From Streptomyces collinus (GTDB lineage: Bacteria; Actinomycetota; Actinomycetes; Streptomycetales; Streptomycetaceae): DNA of 64,000 nucleotides. The position numbers and the translations under genes are program-made. Position 1 is the first letter of the stretch. Every line of letters starts with the position of its first letter. The notes beneath the pieces were generated by a model. The model was not told the origin of the DNA and ran no database searches. It worked only from the letters and a program-made list of their open reading frames with translations. Where the stretch lies: positions 6,324,001-6,388,000 of the forward strand of contig NZ_CP133771.1 of NCBI RefSeq assembly GCF_031348265.1. The letters are read 5' to 3'. Of this stretch, positions 15,750 to 23,373 are shown piece after piece.

Positions 15750-16307
15750 GTGATCGAAGAGACCCTCCTCGAGGCCGAGGAGAAGATGGAGAAGGCCGTC
15801 GTGGTCGCCAAGGAGGACTTCGCCGCGATCCGCACCGGCCGTGCGCACCCGGCGATGTTCAACAAGATCGTGGCCGACTACTACGGCGCGCCGACGCCGA
15901 TCAACCAGCTGGCCTCGTTCTCCGTGCCCGAGCCGCGTATGGCCGTGGTGACCCCCTTCGACAAGAGCGCGCTGCGCAATATCGAGCAGGCGATCCGCGA
16001 CTCCGACCTGGGCGTCAACCCGAGCAACGACGGCAACATCATCCGGGTGGTGTTCCCCGAGCTCACCGAGGAGCGCCGCCGGGAGTACATCAAGGTCGCC
16101 AAGGGCAAGGGCGAGGACGCGAAGATCTCGATCCGCTCCGTGCGCCGCAAGGCCAAGGAAGCCATCGACAAGCTGATCAAGGACGGCGAGGTCGGCGAGG
16201 ACGAGGGCCGCCGTGCGGAGAAGGAGCTCGACGACACCACGTCGAAGTACGTCGCGCAGGTCGACGAGCTCCTGAAGCACAAGGAAGCGGAGCTGCTCGA
16301 GGTCTGA
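15750..16307 (+). CDS. frr: Ribosome recycling factor
   Basis: RRF splits post-termination ribosomes together with EF-G. Starting at the second of two adjacent GTG codons (15750) gives the standard 185-residue form, MIEETLLEAEEKMEKAVVVA; the first GTG (15747) would add one residue. CAGGAG lies about 6 bp upstream. The signature RTGRAHPAMFNKIVADYYG is present near 28-46. The open frame begins 111 bp upstream but that part is Pro/Arg-rich and not conserved. The stop overlaps the cdsA ATG by one base (TGATG). Confidence 0.96.
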   Translation: MIEETLLEAEEKMEKAVVVAKEDFAAIRTGRAHPAMFNKIVADYYGAPTPINQLASFSVPEPRMAVVTPFDKSALRNIEQAIRDSDLGVNPSNDGNIIRVVFPELTEERRREYIKVAKGKGEDAKISIRSVRRKAKEAIDKLIKDGEVGEDEGRRAEKELDDTTSKYVAQVDELLKHKEAELLEV

Positions 16308-17434
16308 TGAACGACTCTTCCTGGGGGGCGCCGCCACAGGCCGGGTACTGGGAGCCCACCGACCAAGGGCATGGTCACGGGCACATCCAGGGGCCGGGCC
16401 ACGGGCACGTCCAAGGGGCCGCTCCGGCGGGTCCCGCATACGATGCGTATGAAGCGCCTCAGACTCGCCCCATGCCCATCGTGCCCGACGTGACCGACTT
16501 CGGCGGACACCAGGATGACGACCGGGGAGCTGCTCGGCTGAGCGGCACCCCGGTCCGAAACGACACGAATCCGGAGCCCATGCCCGACGCCTCGCAGCCG
16601 GCGCCCAAGCCGCCGAAGAAGAGCGCGGGTCGCGACCTGAGTGCCGCGATAGGGGTCGGTGTCGGGCTCGGTGCGGTGATCGTCGCGTCGCTGTTCGTCG
16701 TCAAGGCCGTGTTCGTCGGTGTCGTCGCGGTGGCCGTGGTGGTGGGCCTGTGGGAGCTGACCAAGCGGCTGGAGGAGCGCAAGGGCATCCGGGCGCCCCT
16801 CGTGCCGCTCGCGCTCGGCGGTGCCGCGATGGTCGTCGCCGGGTACGTCCGGGGTGCCGAGGGCGCGTGGGTGGCGATGGCGCTCACGGCACAGGCCGTC
16901 CTGGTCTGGCGCATGACCGAACCGCCCGAGGGCTACCTGCGGGACGTCACCGCGGGCGTCTTCGCGGCGTTCTACGTGCCGTTCCTGGCGACCTTCGTCG
17001 CGATGATGCTGACCGCGGACGACGGGGCGCAGCGGGTGCTCACCTTCCTGCTGCTCACGGTCGTCAGTGACACCGGGGCCTACGCCGTCGGCTGGCGGTT
17101 CGGCCGGCACAAGCTCGCCCCGCGCATCAGCCCCGGCAAGACCCGCGAGGGTCTGCTCGGCGCGGTCTCCTTCGCCATGGTCGCGGGGGCGCTGTGCATG
17201 CAGTTCCTCATCGACGACGGTGCCTGGTGGCAGGGACTGGTGCTGGGCCTCGCTGTCGCGGTCACCGCCACGCTCGGCGACCTCGGCGAGTCCATGATCA
17301 AGCGGGATCTCGGCATCAAGGACATGGGCACGCTGCTGCCGGGCCACGGTGGCATCATGGACCGGCTCGACTCGCTGCTGCCCACGGCTCCGGTGGTGTG
17401 GCTGCTGCTCGTGCTGTTCGTCGGGTCGGGCTGA
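16307..17434 (+). CDS. cdsA: Phosphatidate cytidylyltransferase
   Basis: Makes CDP-diacylglycerol from CTP and phosphatidic acid, the branch point for phospholipid synthesis. The 375-residue protein has about eight membrane segments and the family signature near its C-terminus (GDLGESMIKRDLGIKD, then PGHGGIMDRLDS). The first 105 residues form a cytoplasmic, Pro/Gly/His-rich tail with HGHGHIQGPGHGHVQG-like repeats, longer than in most bacteria. Its start overlaps the frr stop. The gene ends the cluster with a strong terminator. Confidence 0.95.
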   Translation: MNDSSWGAPPQAGYWEPTDQGHGHGHIQGPGHGHVQGAAPAGPAYDAYEAPQTRPMPIVPDVTDFGGHQDDDRGAARLSGTPVRNDTNPEPMPDASQPAPKPPKKSAGRDLSAAIGVGVGLGAVIVASLFVVKAVFVGVVAVAVVVGLWELTKRLEERKGIRAPLVPLALGGAAMVVAGYVRGAEGAWVAMALTAQAVLVWRMTEPPEGYLRDVTAGVFAAFYVPFLATFVAMMLTADDGAQRVLTFLLLTVVSDTGAYAVGWRFGRHKLAPRISPGKTREGLLGAVSFAMVAGALCMQFLIDDGAWWQGLVLGLAVAVTATLGDLGESMIKRDLGIKDMGTLLPGHGGIMDRLDSLLPTAPVVWLLLVLFVGSG

Positions 17435-17444
17435 AGCGATCTCT

Positions 17445-17484
17445 GACGGCGAGCCCCTGCCCTGATGGGCAGGGGCTCGCCGTC
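17445..17484 (+). terminator. Terminator after cdsA
   Basis: An 18-bp perfect stem (GACGGCGAGCCCCTGCCC and its complement) with the 4-base loop TGAT begins 11 bp after the cdsA stop. It is one of the strongest hairpins in the window and closes the rpsB-cdsA series. Confidence 0.9.
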
Positions 17485-17550
17485 GTCCCGGGGAGACGCC
17501 CGGGGGCTCGAAGTGGGACGATTCAGATGTACCTCCCAAAGGAGGCCATC

Positions 17551-18000
17551 ATGGCCATCATCCGAGAGAGCATCGACGTCGACCGCCGTCCAGAGGAGGT
17601 CTACCAGTACGTCATGGACACCCAGCGCATGCCGGAGTGGCAGCTGAGCGCGGTGTCCGCGGAGCGCCTCGACGAGGGGCCCGTCGGCGTCGGCACCCAG
17701 GTCCGGGTGACCCGGCACATCGGCCGTCGTGTCATGCCGATGACCATGGAGGTCACCGAGTACGACCCGCCGCACAGCTGGGGCATGCGCGGCGTCGACG
17801 GCCCCGTCCGGGCACAGGTGCACGGCGAGGTCGAGCCCTACGACGAGGGCCGGCGCTCCCACGTCACGATCGACATCGACTTCGAGGGCCACGGCATGGG
17901 CAAGGTCCTGGTCCCGCTCGTCGTACGCCCCCAGGTCCGCAAGGAACTCCCGCGCAACGAGCAGCTCCTCAAGGACCGGCTGGAGCAGACGGGGGAGTAG
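17551..18000 (+). CDS. SRPBCC (START-like) family protein
   Basis: A 149-residue protein with the helix-grip fold typical of polyketide cyclase/START-like proteins (RRPEEVYQYVMDTQRMPEWQ at 11-30 is the usual opening). Such proteins bind small hydrophobic ligands; the ligand is unknown. The ATG at 17551 is picked because AAAGGAGGCC lies just before it; an upstream ATG at 17527 would place that ribosome binding site inside the gene. No neighbouring biosynthetic gene suggests a pathway. Confidence 0.85.
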   Translation: MAIIRESIDVDRRPEEVYQYVMDTQRMPEWQLSAVSAERLDEGPVGVGTQVRVTRHIGRRVMPMTMEVTEYDPPHSWGMRGVDGPVRAQVHGEVEPYDEGRRSHVTIDIDFEGHGMGKVLVPLVVRPQVRKELPRNEQLLKDRLEQTGE

Positions 18001-18076
18001 GAGGCCACGCTCCCCGACGGCGCAGGCCGTGTCTCTCACCTCTGCCGGGCGAACTCCTGTCAGCGTCCCCGGGCGA

Positions 18077-18265
18077 CTAGTCGTCCCCGCCGCCCTGCTG
18101 TGAACGAGAGTTACGGCTCGCGCTGCGGGCCAGTTCGCTTCCGAGCAGCGTCGCCTTGGCCACACCACGTGCCCAGCGCGGGGCGTCGCCCCTGGCTGCC
18201 CAGTACACGCAGACGCAGCCGCCGATGACGAGCAGGACGACGACCGACAGTATGAGCACGAGCAT
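18077..18265 (-). CDS. Small single-pass membrane protein
   Basis: A 62-residue protein: one hydrophobic helix at the N-terminus (MLVLILSVVVLLVIGGCVCVYW) and a basic, then Ser/Gln/Gly-rich cytoplasmic tail ending GGGDD. The ATG at 18265 has ATGAGGG 8 bp upstream; a TTG two codons earlier also lies in frame. Function unknown. Its divergent promoter region is shared with the original upstream sequence of rlmN, now cut off by the integrated element. Confidence 0.7.
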   Translation of the reverse strand: MLVLILSVVVLLVIGGCVCVYWAARGDAPRWARGVAKATLLGSELARSASRNSRSQQGGGDD

Positions 18266-18368
18266 GCCCAACCCTCATTTCGTGTGATGATCCGCGCCAT
18301 CCTCTCAGGGGACGGTCGTCCAACGCCCCGACAGTCGTCGCGAGCGGCAGCTCCGAGTCACCCGATTG

Positions 18369-18410
18369 GATCTGTGACACTGGTACGGCCATGCCTAAGC
18401 CCGGAGAACT
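18369..18410 (+). repeat. attL: left copy of the rlmN start, element boundary
   Basis: These 42 bp align without gaps to 24708-24749 (36 of 42 identical), spanning the rlmN upstream bases and its first codons. The last 14 bp (AAGCCCGGAGAACT, 18397-18410) are identical in both and are the likely crossover core. This is the classic outcome of integrase-mediated insertion into the 5' end of a gene. The left copy lacks the GGGAGGG ribosome binding site of the right copy. Confidence 0.85.
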
Positions 18411-18462
18411 GATGTGCTCCGGGCACGATGAAGCCCCCTACCAGCGAGTTCGTCGCCAGTAG
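18391..18462 (+). pseudogene. Stranded 5' stub of rlmN
   Basis: From the ATG at 18391 the sequence reads MPKPGEL, identical to the start of RlmN (MPKPGELTFVA), then runs into element sequence and stops at TAG 18460-18462 after 23 residues. It is the original rlmN start, separated by insertion of the element; rlmN itself now begins at 24730. No product is expected to function. Confidence 0.8.
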
Positions 18463-18467
18463 GGGGC
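18433..18467. terminator. Hairpin ending the integrase remnant
   Basis: A 9-bp perfect inverted repeat (GCCCCCTAC / GTAGGGGGC) with a 17-nt loop lies between attL and the end of the integrase. It would serve transcripts from the integrase side and would also stop any read-through from the old rlmN promoter entering the element. Confidence 0.65.
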
Positions 18468-18499
18468 CGCCTTGTGCCCGCTGGGCCGCCCCTGGGCCG

Positions 18500-19533
18500 T
18501 CAGGGCTCCTGGGCCGTGCCGAAGACACCGTCCAGAGCCCGGCGGGCTCGCTCGCTGCTGCTGGGCATCAGGCGCGTACACCCGCAGCGTCATCGCCGGG
18601 TCGGAGTGGCCCAGGTATTCGCTCACGGCCTTGATGCTCTCGCCCGCGTCCAGGAGGACCGAGGCGTAGAAGTGGCGGAGGGCATGCATTCCGTGCTGCC
18701 GGGCAGAGGCGTACGGCTTGCCCGGTTCGGGAGTCGGAATAAGGCCGGCGGCCGCAAGGGCGGGCTTCCACTCCTGGATGTTGAAGTTGCTTCGCCAGAC
18801 GATCCTGAGCGGTGACCCGCAGGGTGTCGCTGTCGAGCTGCAAGGTGTCTTCGGCCAGACCGATGATCTCGCCCTGCCGGTGGCCGCAGCCGCTGCCTAC
18901 GTCGACCATGGCCTGGTAGCGCTCCGGCAAGGCATCGCGGACCGCACGCACCTGGGACGGGAGCCAGGGCACGACCCGGGCAGTGGATACGGCGGGCGGG
19001 CGGACGGACGCGGCCGAGCACGGGTTCCGGGCGAGGTGGCCGTCATCCACGGCGGCCGACAGCACCGCGCGGACGTTGGCGTAGATGTTGCGGGCGTAGG
19101 TGCCGCCTATCGAGTCGTTCTCCAGGTCGCGAACAAACTCGCGGATGTGGACCGGACGGAAGGAGCCGAGCGGACGCACCCCCGATACGAGGGAAGGCAT
19201 GCAGCCGAAGACGGGTTTCCGCTCCGATGCGTGTGTTCAGGTCAGTCGTCTGCCCGGCGATCCAGCGCTCCGCGTACTGTTGGAAGGTCGTCCGGGCAGC
19301 CCTGGGTCGACGTACTGACCACGGGACATGTCAGCAGCGGTCTCGGCCAACCACTCTTCCGCCCTGCGCTTCTGACGGTCCGGGAAGGACTTGCTCTTTT
19401 CGGTTCCGTCCGGGCCGACGTACCGGGCCCGGTAGCGGAGGCCGTTGCCGTAACGGTCGGTCTTGACCCTTGTCGGCTTGCCGTCCGGACCCGGCTCGGT
19501 CTTGTACCAGCGGTCTTGGATATGTCCGGCCAT
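18500..19533 (-). pseudogene. int: Tyrosine recombinase (integrase), multiply frameshifted
   Basis: Pieces in different frames together spell a phage/plasmid-type integrase. The ATG at 19533 opens MAGHIQDRWYKTEPGPDGK and QYVDPG; a shift near 19285 gives TFQQYAERWIAGQTT; another near 19205 gives PLGSFRPVHIREFVRDLE and the catalytic box CGHRQGEIIGLAEDTL; a shift and probable internal deletion near 18820 lead to MHALRHFYASVLLDAGESIK (HxLRH) and LGHSDPAMTLRVYA (the tyrosine). A last shift near 18575 gives the tail SERARRALDGVFGTAQEP. All catalytic motifs are recognisable but no frame joins them. About 1.03 kb versus some 1.15 kb expected. Confidence 0.85.
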
Positions 19534-19730
19534 CAGGCAGCCTCTCCAAGCTGGGAGTCCACCCAGGCTCGTACGTCGTTCGGGTCGAAGCGCAGGTGCC
19601 GGCCGACGCGGAAGCCGCGGGGGCCGGTGCGCTTTCGGCGCCACTGGTAGACCGTCTCGACGCTGGGCAGCTCGAACATCTCGACCAGGTCCTCGGGCGT
19701 CAGGAAGCGGGTCGGCAGAGCGGAGGCCAT
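19533..19730 (-). CDS. xis: Excisionase-like helix-turn-helix protein
   Basis: A 65-residue MerR-like winged-helix protein (FLTPEDLVEMFELPSVETVY, then RRKRTGPRGFRVGRHLRF). This is the usual excisionase of Streptomyces integrative elements, encoded directly upstream of the integrase; its TGA overlaps the integrase ATG by one base. GGGAG lies about 8 bp before its ATG. It directs the integrase toward excision. It appears intact although its partner is broken. Confidence 0.8.
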   Translation of the reverse strand: MASALPTRFLTPEDLVEMFELPSVETVYQWRRKRTGPRGFRVGRHLRFDPNDVRAWVDSQLGEAA

Positions 19731-19731
19731 A

Positions 19732-19889
19732 TCACCACTCCCTTTCGTCGCTGAGCTGGCCGGGTAGTTCCTCGCGGGCCGTATCTCGGTTGTGCTGGAT
19801 GTCGCGGCGGATGTTGGCGGCAAGCCAGGATTCGCCGGGGGTGTGGCCGTGACCGGCGTAGGGCCAGTGAGCGAGGACAAGGACGGTTG
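19732..19889 (-). pseudogene. 3' remnant of an element gene upstream of xis
   Basis: Reading on the minus strand, the frame gives VLVLAHWPYAGHGHTPGESW and ends DEREW with its TGA one base before the xis ATG, so it once was co-translated with xis. Its 5' part is replaced near 19890 by transposase sequence in the opposite orientation. I do not recognise the family; by position it could be a small regulatory gene or the end of a replication gene of the element. Confidence 0.45.
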
Positions 19890-20224
19890 CCTGTCGGCCA
19901 CTGCCGGGCAACCGCAACGACTGCCGGGCCTGGGCCGAGTCCGGCGCGAAGGACGTCGTCGGGAAGACCGTAACGATCGCCGACGGCGGCTACCGGGGAA
20001 CGGGACTGGTCATTCCTCACCTCCGTAGCAGCGCGGACGAAGAACTCCCCGGCTGGAAGCAGGCACACAACAAGAGCCACGAGCAGGTCAGGGCCCGGGT
20101 CGAGTACGTCTTCGCCCGCATGAAGAGCTGGAAGATCTTGCGTGACTGCCGCCTCCGCGGCGACGGCGTGCACCACGCGGTGCGCGGCATCGCCCGCCTG
20201 CACAACCTCAACATCGCCGGATAG
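19889..20224 (+). pseudogene. C-terminal fragment of a DDE transposase (IS5-type)
   Basis: With no start codon, the frame ending at TAG 20222-20224 reads LPGNRNDCRAWAESGAKDVV, then TIADGGYRGTGLVIPH (a catalytic Asp region), KQAHNKSHEQVRARVEYVFA (with the late catalytic Glu) and MKSWKILRDCRLRGDGVHHA. This is the end of a Streptomyces IS5/DDE_Tnp_4-type transposase. About the first two thirds of the gene are missing, so it is a relic. It interrupts the small gene upstream of xis. Confidence 0.8.
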
Positions 20225-20255
20225 GCGAACGAGCCGGCCCCCGCCGGTCCCGGGG

Positions 20256-21179
20256 TCACTTCATCTGCCGGCGAGTCTGTTTCACCTCGCCGTCGATGGC
20301 CCAGGCGTCGGCAACCGGTCCGAGGTGGCCTAGCTTGTCGGGGTTGATCACCGAGCGGATGGTCTGGATCTGCCCGTCGAGCACGTCGAGGGCGAGGGCA
20401 TGGAGGACCTTGCCGTCCCGGTCGCGGGATATGGCGCCGGGCTGGCCGTTGACCTCGTGCGCCTCGAACGTCACATCGATCCGGGCCAGCAGCGGGAAGA
20501 CGGAGGCCAGCAGCCTGGCCACGTTCTCGGCGCCGACGACGGCCCTGGCCAGCTGCGGGGCCTTGCCGCCGCCGTCCCCGACCAACTGCACGTCGGCGGC
20601 CAGTAGATCCCGTAGGCCGGCGACATCGCCTTCGCGGAGGGCGTCGAAGAACCGCGTCGCCAGCTCCTGCCGCTGCTGACGGTCCGCTTCGAACCGCGGC
20701 CGCCCGGCCTCCATGTGCCGCCGTGCACGTACCAGCAGCTGCCGGCACGCCGCCTCCGAACGCCCCACCGCCGAGGCGATGTCGTCGAACCCGAAGCCGA
20801 AGACCTCCCGCAGCACGAACACCGACCGCTCCAGTGGGCTGAGTCGCTCCAGCAGCAGCAGCGCCGCCATCGACACGGAGTCGGCCAGCTCGGCCGAGCG
20901 CGACGGATCCTGGTACGGATCGCTTAACAGTGGCTCGGGGAACCACGGGCCCACGTACTCCTCCCGCCGCACCCGCGCGGAGCGCAGCACGTCGATCGAG
21001 ATCCGCGTCACCGTGGCGGACAGAAACGCCTTGACCGATGTGGGAAGGGTCGTCGAGCCGTCGAAGCGCAGCCATGTCTCCTGCACCGCGTCCTCGGCCT
21101 CGCTCACGCTGCCCAGAATCCGGTAGGCGATCGAGAACAGCAGGGGCCGCAGCTCCTCGAACTTCTCGACCTTGTTCAC
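20256..21179 (-). CDS. ECF41-type sigma factor with SnoaL-like C-terminal domain
   Basis: A 307-residue sigma factor. Region 2 (LLFSIAYRILGSVSEAEDAV) and region 4 (PLERSVFVLREVFGFGFDDI) are clear. The linker WFPEPLL, the C-terminal extension with DGGGKAPQLARAVVG, and the final NPDKL motif are the marks of the ECF41 group, in which the SnoaL-like extension controls activity instead of a separate anti-sigma. The GTG at 21179 has AAGGAGG upstream. A TTA leucine codon (20925-20927) would make translation depend on bldA tRNA. It is preceded by an ECF41-like promoter and sits beside the usual ECF41 partners. Confidence 0.92.
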   Translation of the reverse strand: MNKVEKFEELRPLLFSIAYRILGSVSEAEDAVQETWLRFDGSTTLPTSVKAFLSATVTRISIDVLRSARVRREEYVGPWFPEPLLSDPYQDPSRSAELADSVSMAALLLLERLSPLERSVFVLREVFGFGFDDIASAVGRSEAACRQLLVRARRHMEAGRPRFEADRQQRQELATRFFDALREGDVAGLRDLLAADVQLVGDGGGKAPQLARAVVGAENVARLLASVFPLLARIDVTFEAHEVNGQPGAISRDRDGKVLHALALDVLDGQIQTIRSVINPDKLGHLGPVADAWAIDGEVKQTRRQMK

Positions 21180-21266
21180 TCCGCATCCTCCTTGAGGTCC
21201 CACCCGGTCGTATTTCGCGGCACGGGCACGTTCTGGTGATCTTGTGGTCCGTCGGCGGTGCTGTGC

Positions 21267-21293
21267 AACGCCCCGTGCCCGGGGCCTGTGACA
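21267..21293 (-). promoter_or_regulatory. ECF41-type promoter of the sigma gene
   Basis: On the minus strand: TGTCACA, 16 bp, then CGTT, against the ECF41 consensus TGTCACA-N16-CGTC (one mismatch). It lies about 90 bp before the sigma factor start, so the sigma factor probably activates its own gene. Confidence 0.75.
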
Positions 21294-21321
21294 GTGCCCC
21301 GGGCGGGTCATCGACAGCCGT

Positions 21322-21795
21322 TCAGTGGAACTGCCCGATCTCGTAGTCGCCGGCCGGCTGTTGGGCGATGATGTTCAGCCGGTTCGCCGTGTTCATGAAG
21401 CAGACCAGGACTACCAGGGCGGTGAGCTGTTCCTCGTCGTAGTGCTTCGCGGCACGTGCCCAAACGTCGTCGCTGACTCCGCCGGCCGCGTCCGCGACCC
21501 GGGTCCCCTGCTCCGCCAGCTCCAGCGCGGCACGCTCGGCCTCGGTGAAGACGGTTGCCTCCCGCCAGGCCGTCACCAGATTCAGCCGCACCGGTGTCTC
21601 GCCTGCCGCGGCGGCCTCCTTGGTGTGCATGTCGATGCAGACGGCGCAGCCGTTGATCTGGCTCACGCGCAGGGCCACGAGCTCCTGTGTCGCGGTCGGC
21701 AGCGGCGACTCCTTGAGCGTCTTGCCCGCCGACATGAGGTGCTTGAGGGCCTTGGCGGCGGTCGGGCTGGCGAAGTAGTTCAGTCGCGCGTCCAT
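21322..21795 (-). CDS. AhpD-like carboxymuconolactone decarboxylase family protein
   Basis: A 157-residue protein of the CMD/AhpD fold. The redox motif CAVCIDMH (CxxCxxxH, residues about 54-61) is complete, as in alkylhydroperoxidase AhpD, so it may reduce peroxides or another electrophile. GGAGGAG lies about 8 bp before the ATG. CMD proteins are the most common partners and targets of ECF41 sigma factors, and a perfect ECF41 promoter lies upstream. It is transcribed toward the sigma gene and divergently from the DoxX-like gene. Confidence 0.9.
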   Translation of the reverse strand: MDARLNYFASPTAAKALKHLMSAGKTLKESPLPTATQELVALRVSQINGCAVCIDMHTKEAAAAGETPVRLNLVTAWREATVFTEAERAALELAEQGTRVADAAGGVSDDVWARAAKHYDEEQLTALVVLVCFMNTANRLNIIAQQPAGDYEIGQFH

Positions 21796-21834
21796 TGCGT
21801 TCTCCTCCGTGCTCGTGGTGGCTACACCCCCTGG

Positions 21835-21861
21835 GACGAGACAGCCCGACGCCCTGTGACA
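21835..21861 (-). promoter_or_regulatory. ECF41-type promoter of the AhpD-like gene
   Basis: On the minus strand: TGTCACA, exactly 16 bp, then CGTC, a full match to the ECF41 consensus. It lies about 40 bp before the AhpD-like start and is the mirror partner of the plus-strand promoter 46 bp away. Confidence 0.8.
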
Positions 21862-21906
21862 CGGAGGCATGTGATCCACGTCTCCCCGAGCTCGGATGTT
21901 CGGAGA

Positions 21907-21933
21907 TGTCACAGGCGGGGGCGCTGTCTCGTC
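21907..21933 (+). promoter_or_regulatory. ECF41-type promoter of the DoxX-like gene
   Basis: TGTCACA, exactly 16 bp, then CGTC: a full match to the ECF41 consensus. It lies about 39 bp before the DoxX-like start and drives the gene divergent from the AhpD-like gene. Confidence 0.8.
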
Positions 21934-21971
21934 CCAGAGGAAGCAGGCAATCCTCGATCAAGGAGCTGATG

Positions 21972-22358
21972 ATGAACCTCGCACTCTGGATGGTCGCCGG
22001 ACTGATGGCCGCCGTCTGCCTGACCGGCAGCTCCAAGATGTTCGTGCCCAAGGAGAAGCTGGCCGCCTTGGGCGGCACTGCCACCCGATGGGTCGAGGAC
22101 TTCAGCCCCGGTGCCCTCAAGGCCATCGGCGCCGTCGAGCTCCTGGCCGCGGCGGGCCTGATACTGCCCGCCGCACTCGACATCGCGCCGGTTCTGGTGC
22201 CGCTGGCCGCAACCGGACTGGTACTGCTGTTCGCCGGCGCGCTGACCATGCGCCTTGGCCGTGGCGAGAGAGTGACGATCGCGGGCGATCTGATCTACCT
22301 CGCCCTAGCCCTCTTCCTGGCGTGGGGCCGCTTCGGCCCCGAGTCCTTCACCGGCTGA
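21972..22358 (+). CDS. DoxX-like membrane protein
   Basis: A 128-residue protein with four hydrophobic segments of the DoxX family (LALWMVAGLMAAVCLTGSSK; SPGALKAIGAVELLAAAGLI; APVLVPLAATGLVLLFAGAL; IYLALALFLAWG). DoxX-like proteins are linked to membrane redox or thiol chemistry, often with ECF41 and CMD genes. The second of two adjacent ATGs (21972) is chosen because it is 6 bp after GGAG; the first (21969) would be 3 bp away. The perfect ECF41 promoter upstream places it in the sigma factor's regulon. Confidence 0.85.
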   Translation: MNLALWMVAGLMAAVCLTGSSKMFVPKEKLAALGGTATRWVEDFSPGALKAIGAVELLAAAGLILPAALDIAPVLVPLAATGLVLLFAGALTMRLGRGERVTIAGDLIYLALALFLAWGRFGPESFTG

Positions 22359-22597
22359 CCACCCAGGTCGGCGTGAACCGGTCGCCGAAGGCGCGCAGGC
22401 TCACCCCGGTGAACGGACTCCAGCACGGCTCCGCTGCCGTATTCACGCCAGCCACGACCCGAGATATCGCAATCAAGATCACTTACGGGACAGCTCTTAG
22501 GCGCAAGCTGGGTTGACCGACGTCGACGGCCCCCTGTGATCGACCTGATAAGGATGAGGCCAGAGGTCCAAGTACGCGATGACCGGGGGACGCGCGC

Positions 22598-23167
22598 ATG
22601 ACGGAGTACACGTGGCCGAACGGTGTGGGGGATCCGACGCCCGAGGACATACGACGGGCCTGGCCGGCAACCGTGACCGCACTGCCAGTGGGCGCCGCCG
22701 TGACCGGCAAGGTCATCGGCCGACAGCCATTCGGCGTGTTCGTAGAGATCGACGGGGTGCCCGACGCGGTGGGCCTGGCGGAGATCTTCGGTTCACCGCC
22801 CGGAACCGTCCCTCCCCCGCTGGGGTTCGCTATCAGTGGGAGCGTGGTCGATCACGCGGAGCGCAACTTCCAAGTCAGGCTCAGACTCGATGACTGGGGA
22901 GACGAGCGCGAGCCCCTCCCACTGGAGCCTAACGAGCGCCTTGGCGACCGCGAAGCCCTAAGCGGCTTTCTGAGGCGTCTTCGGCAGGACTATGAAGCGA
23001 GCGGCGACCAATGGGAGAACGGGACGCTGGGCAGCTTCCTGGAGGCTCTGGAAGCGTGGGTGGCCGATGCCCCAGGGTGGTACGCGAACCACGGCCAGGA
23101 GCTCCCGCCTGAGGGCGACTGGGCGTTCATGGCACGGGCCCTCAGCGCAGCGCGGTTCTACGAGTGA
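22598..23167 (+). CDS. S1-domain / DUF7660 fusion protein
   Basis: A 189-residue protein. Residues about 30-95 form an S1-like RNA-binding barrel (GAAVTGKVIGRQPFGVFVEI, then an SGSVVDH return strand). Residues about 115-189 match the DUF7660 pattern: LSGFLRRLRQDYEASGDQWE, LEALEAWVADAPGWYANHG, ending ALSAARFYE. DUF7660 proteins are small, of unknown function and often look like immunity or accessory proteins. I know of neither half being commonly fused to the other. The ATG at 22598 follows GGGGGA; the upstream 239 bp contain no gene. Confidence 0.75.
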   Translation: MTEYTWPNGVGDPTPEDIRRAWPATVTALPVGAAVTGKVIGRQPFGVFVEIDGVPDAVGLAEIFGSPPGTVPPPLGFAISGSVVDHAERNFQVRLRLDDWGDEREPLPLEPNERLGDREALSGFLRRLRQDYEASGDQWENGTLGSFLEALEAWVADAPGWYANHGQELPPEGDWAFMARALSAARFYE

Positions 23168-23373
23168 CGCCGTGCCCCTTGCGTGCCCGATGAGGAAGCG
23201 GCCAACGGGGAACAGCGGGGGGTTTCGGCGAACGGTCCGAGAACCCGCAGGTCAGCGTTACGTCAGGTCAGGCCGGGGCCGCGTACGCGATCTTCCAACA
23301 GGTGCTCCAGGACCTGGTGGTGACGCTTGACTCAGCCATGGAAACTCCAGCCCAAAGCCGCTCCGCCGGCCTG

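Noticed and set aside
18369..18410. tRNA gene as the integration target
   Set aside because: No cloverleaf or T-loop motif is present at either boundary; the duplicated sequence is the start of rlmN.
22440..22520. Possible insertion-sequence end downstream of the DoxX-like gene
   Set aside because: The bases near GGGACAGCTCTTAG looked like an IS terminus but no partner inverted repeat or target duplication was found.
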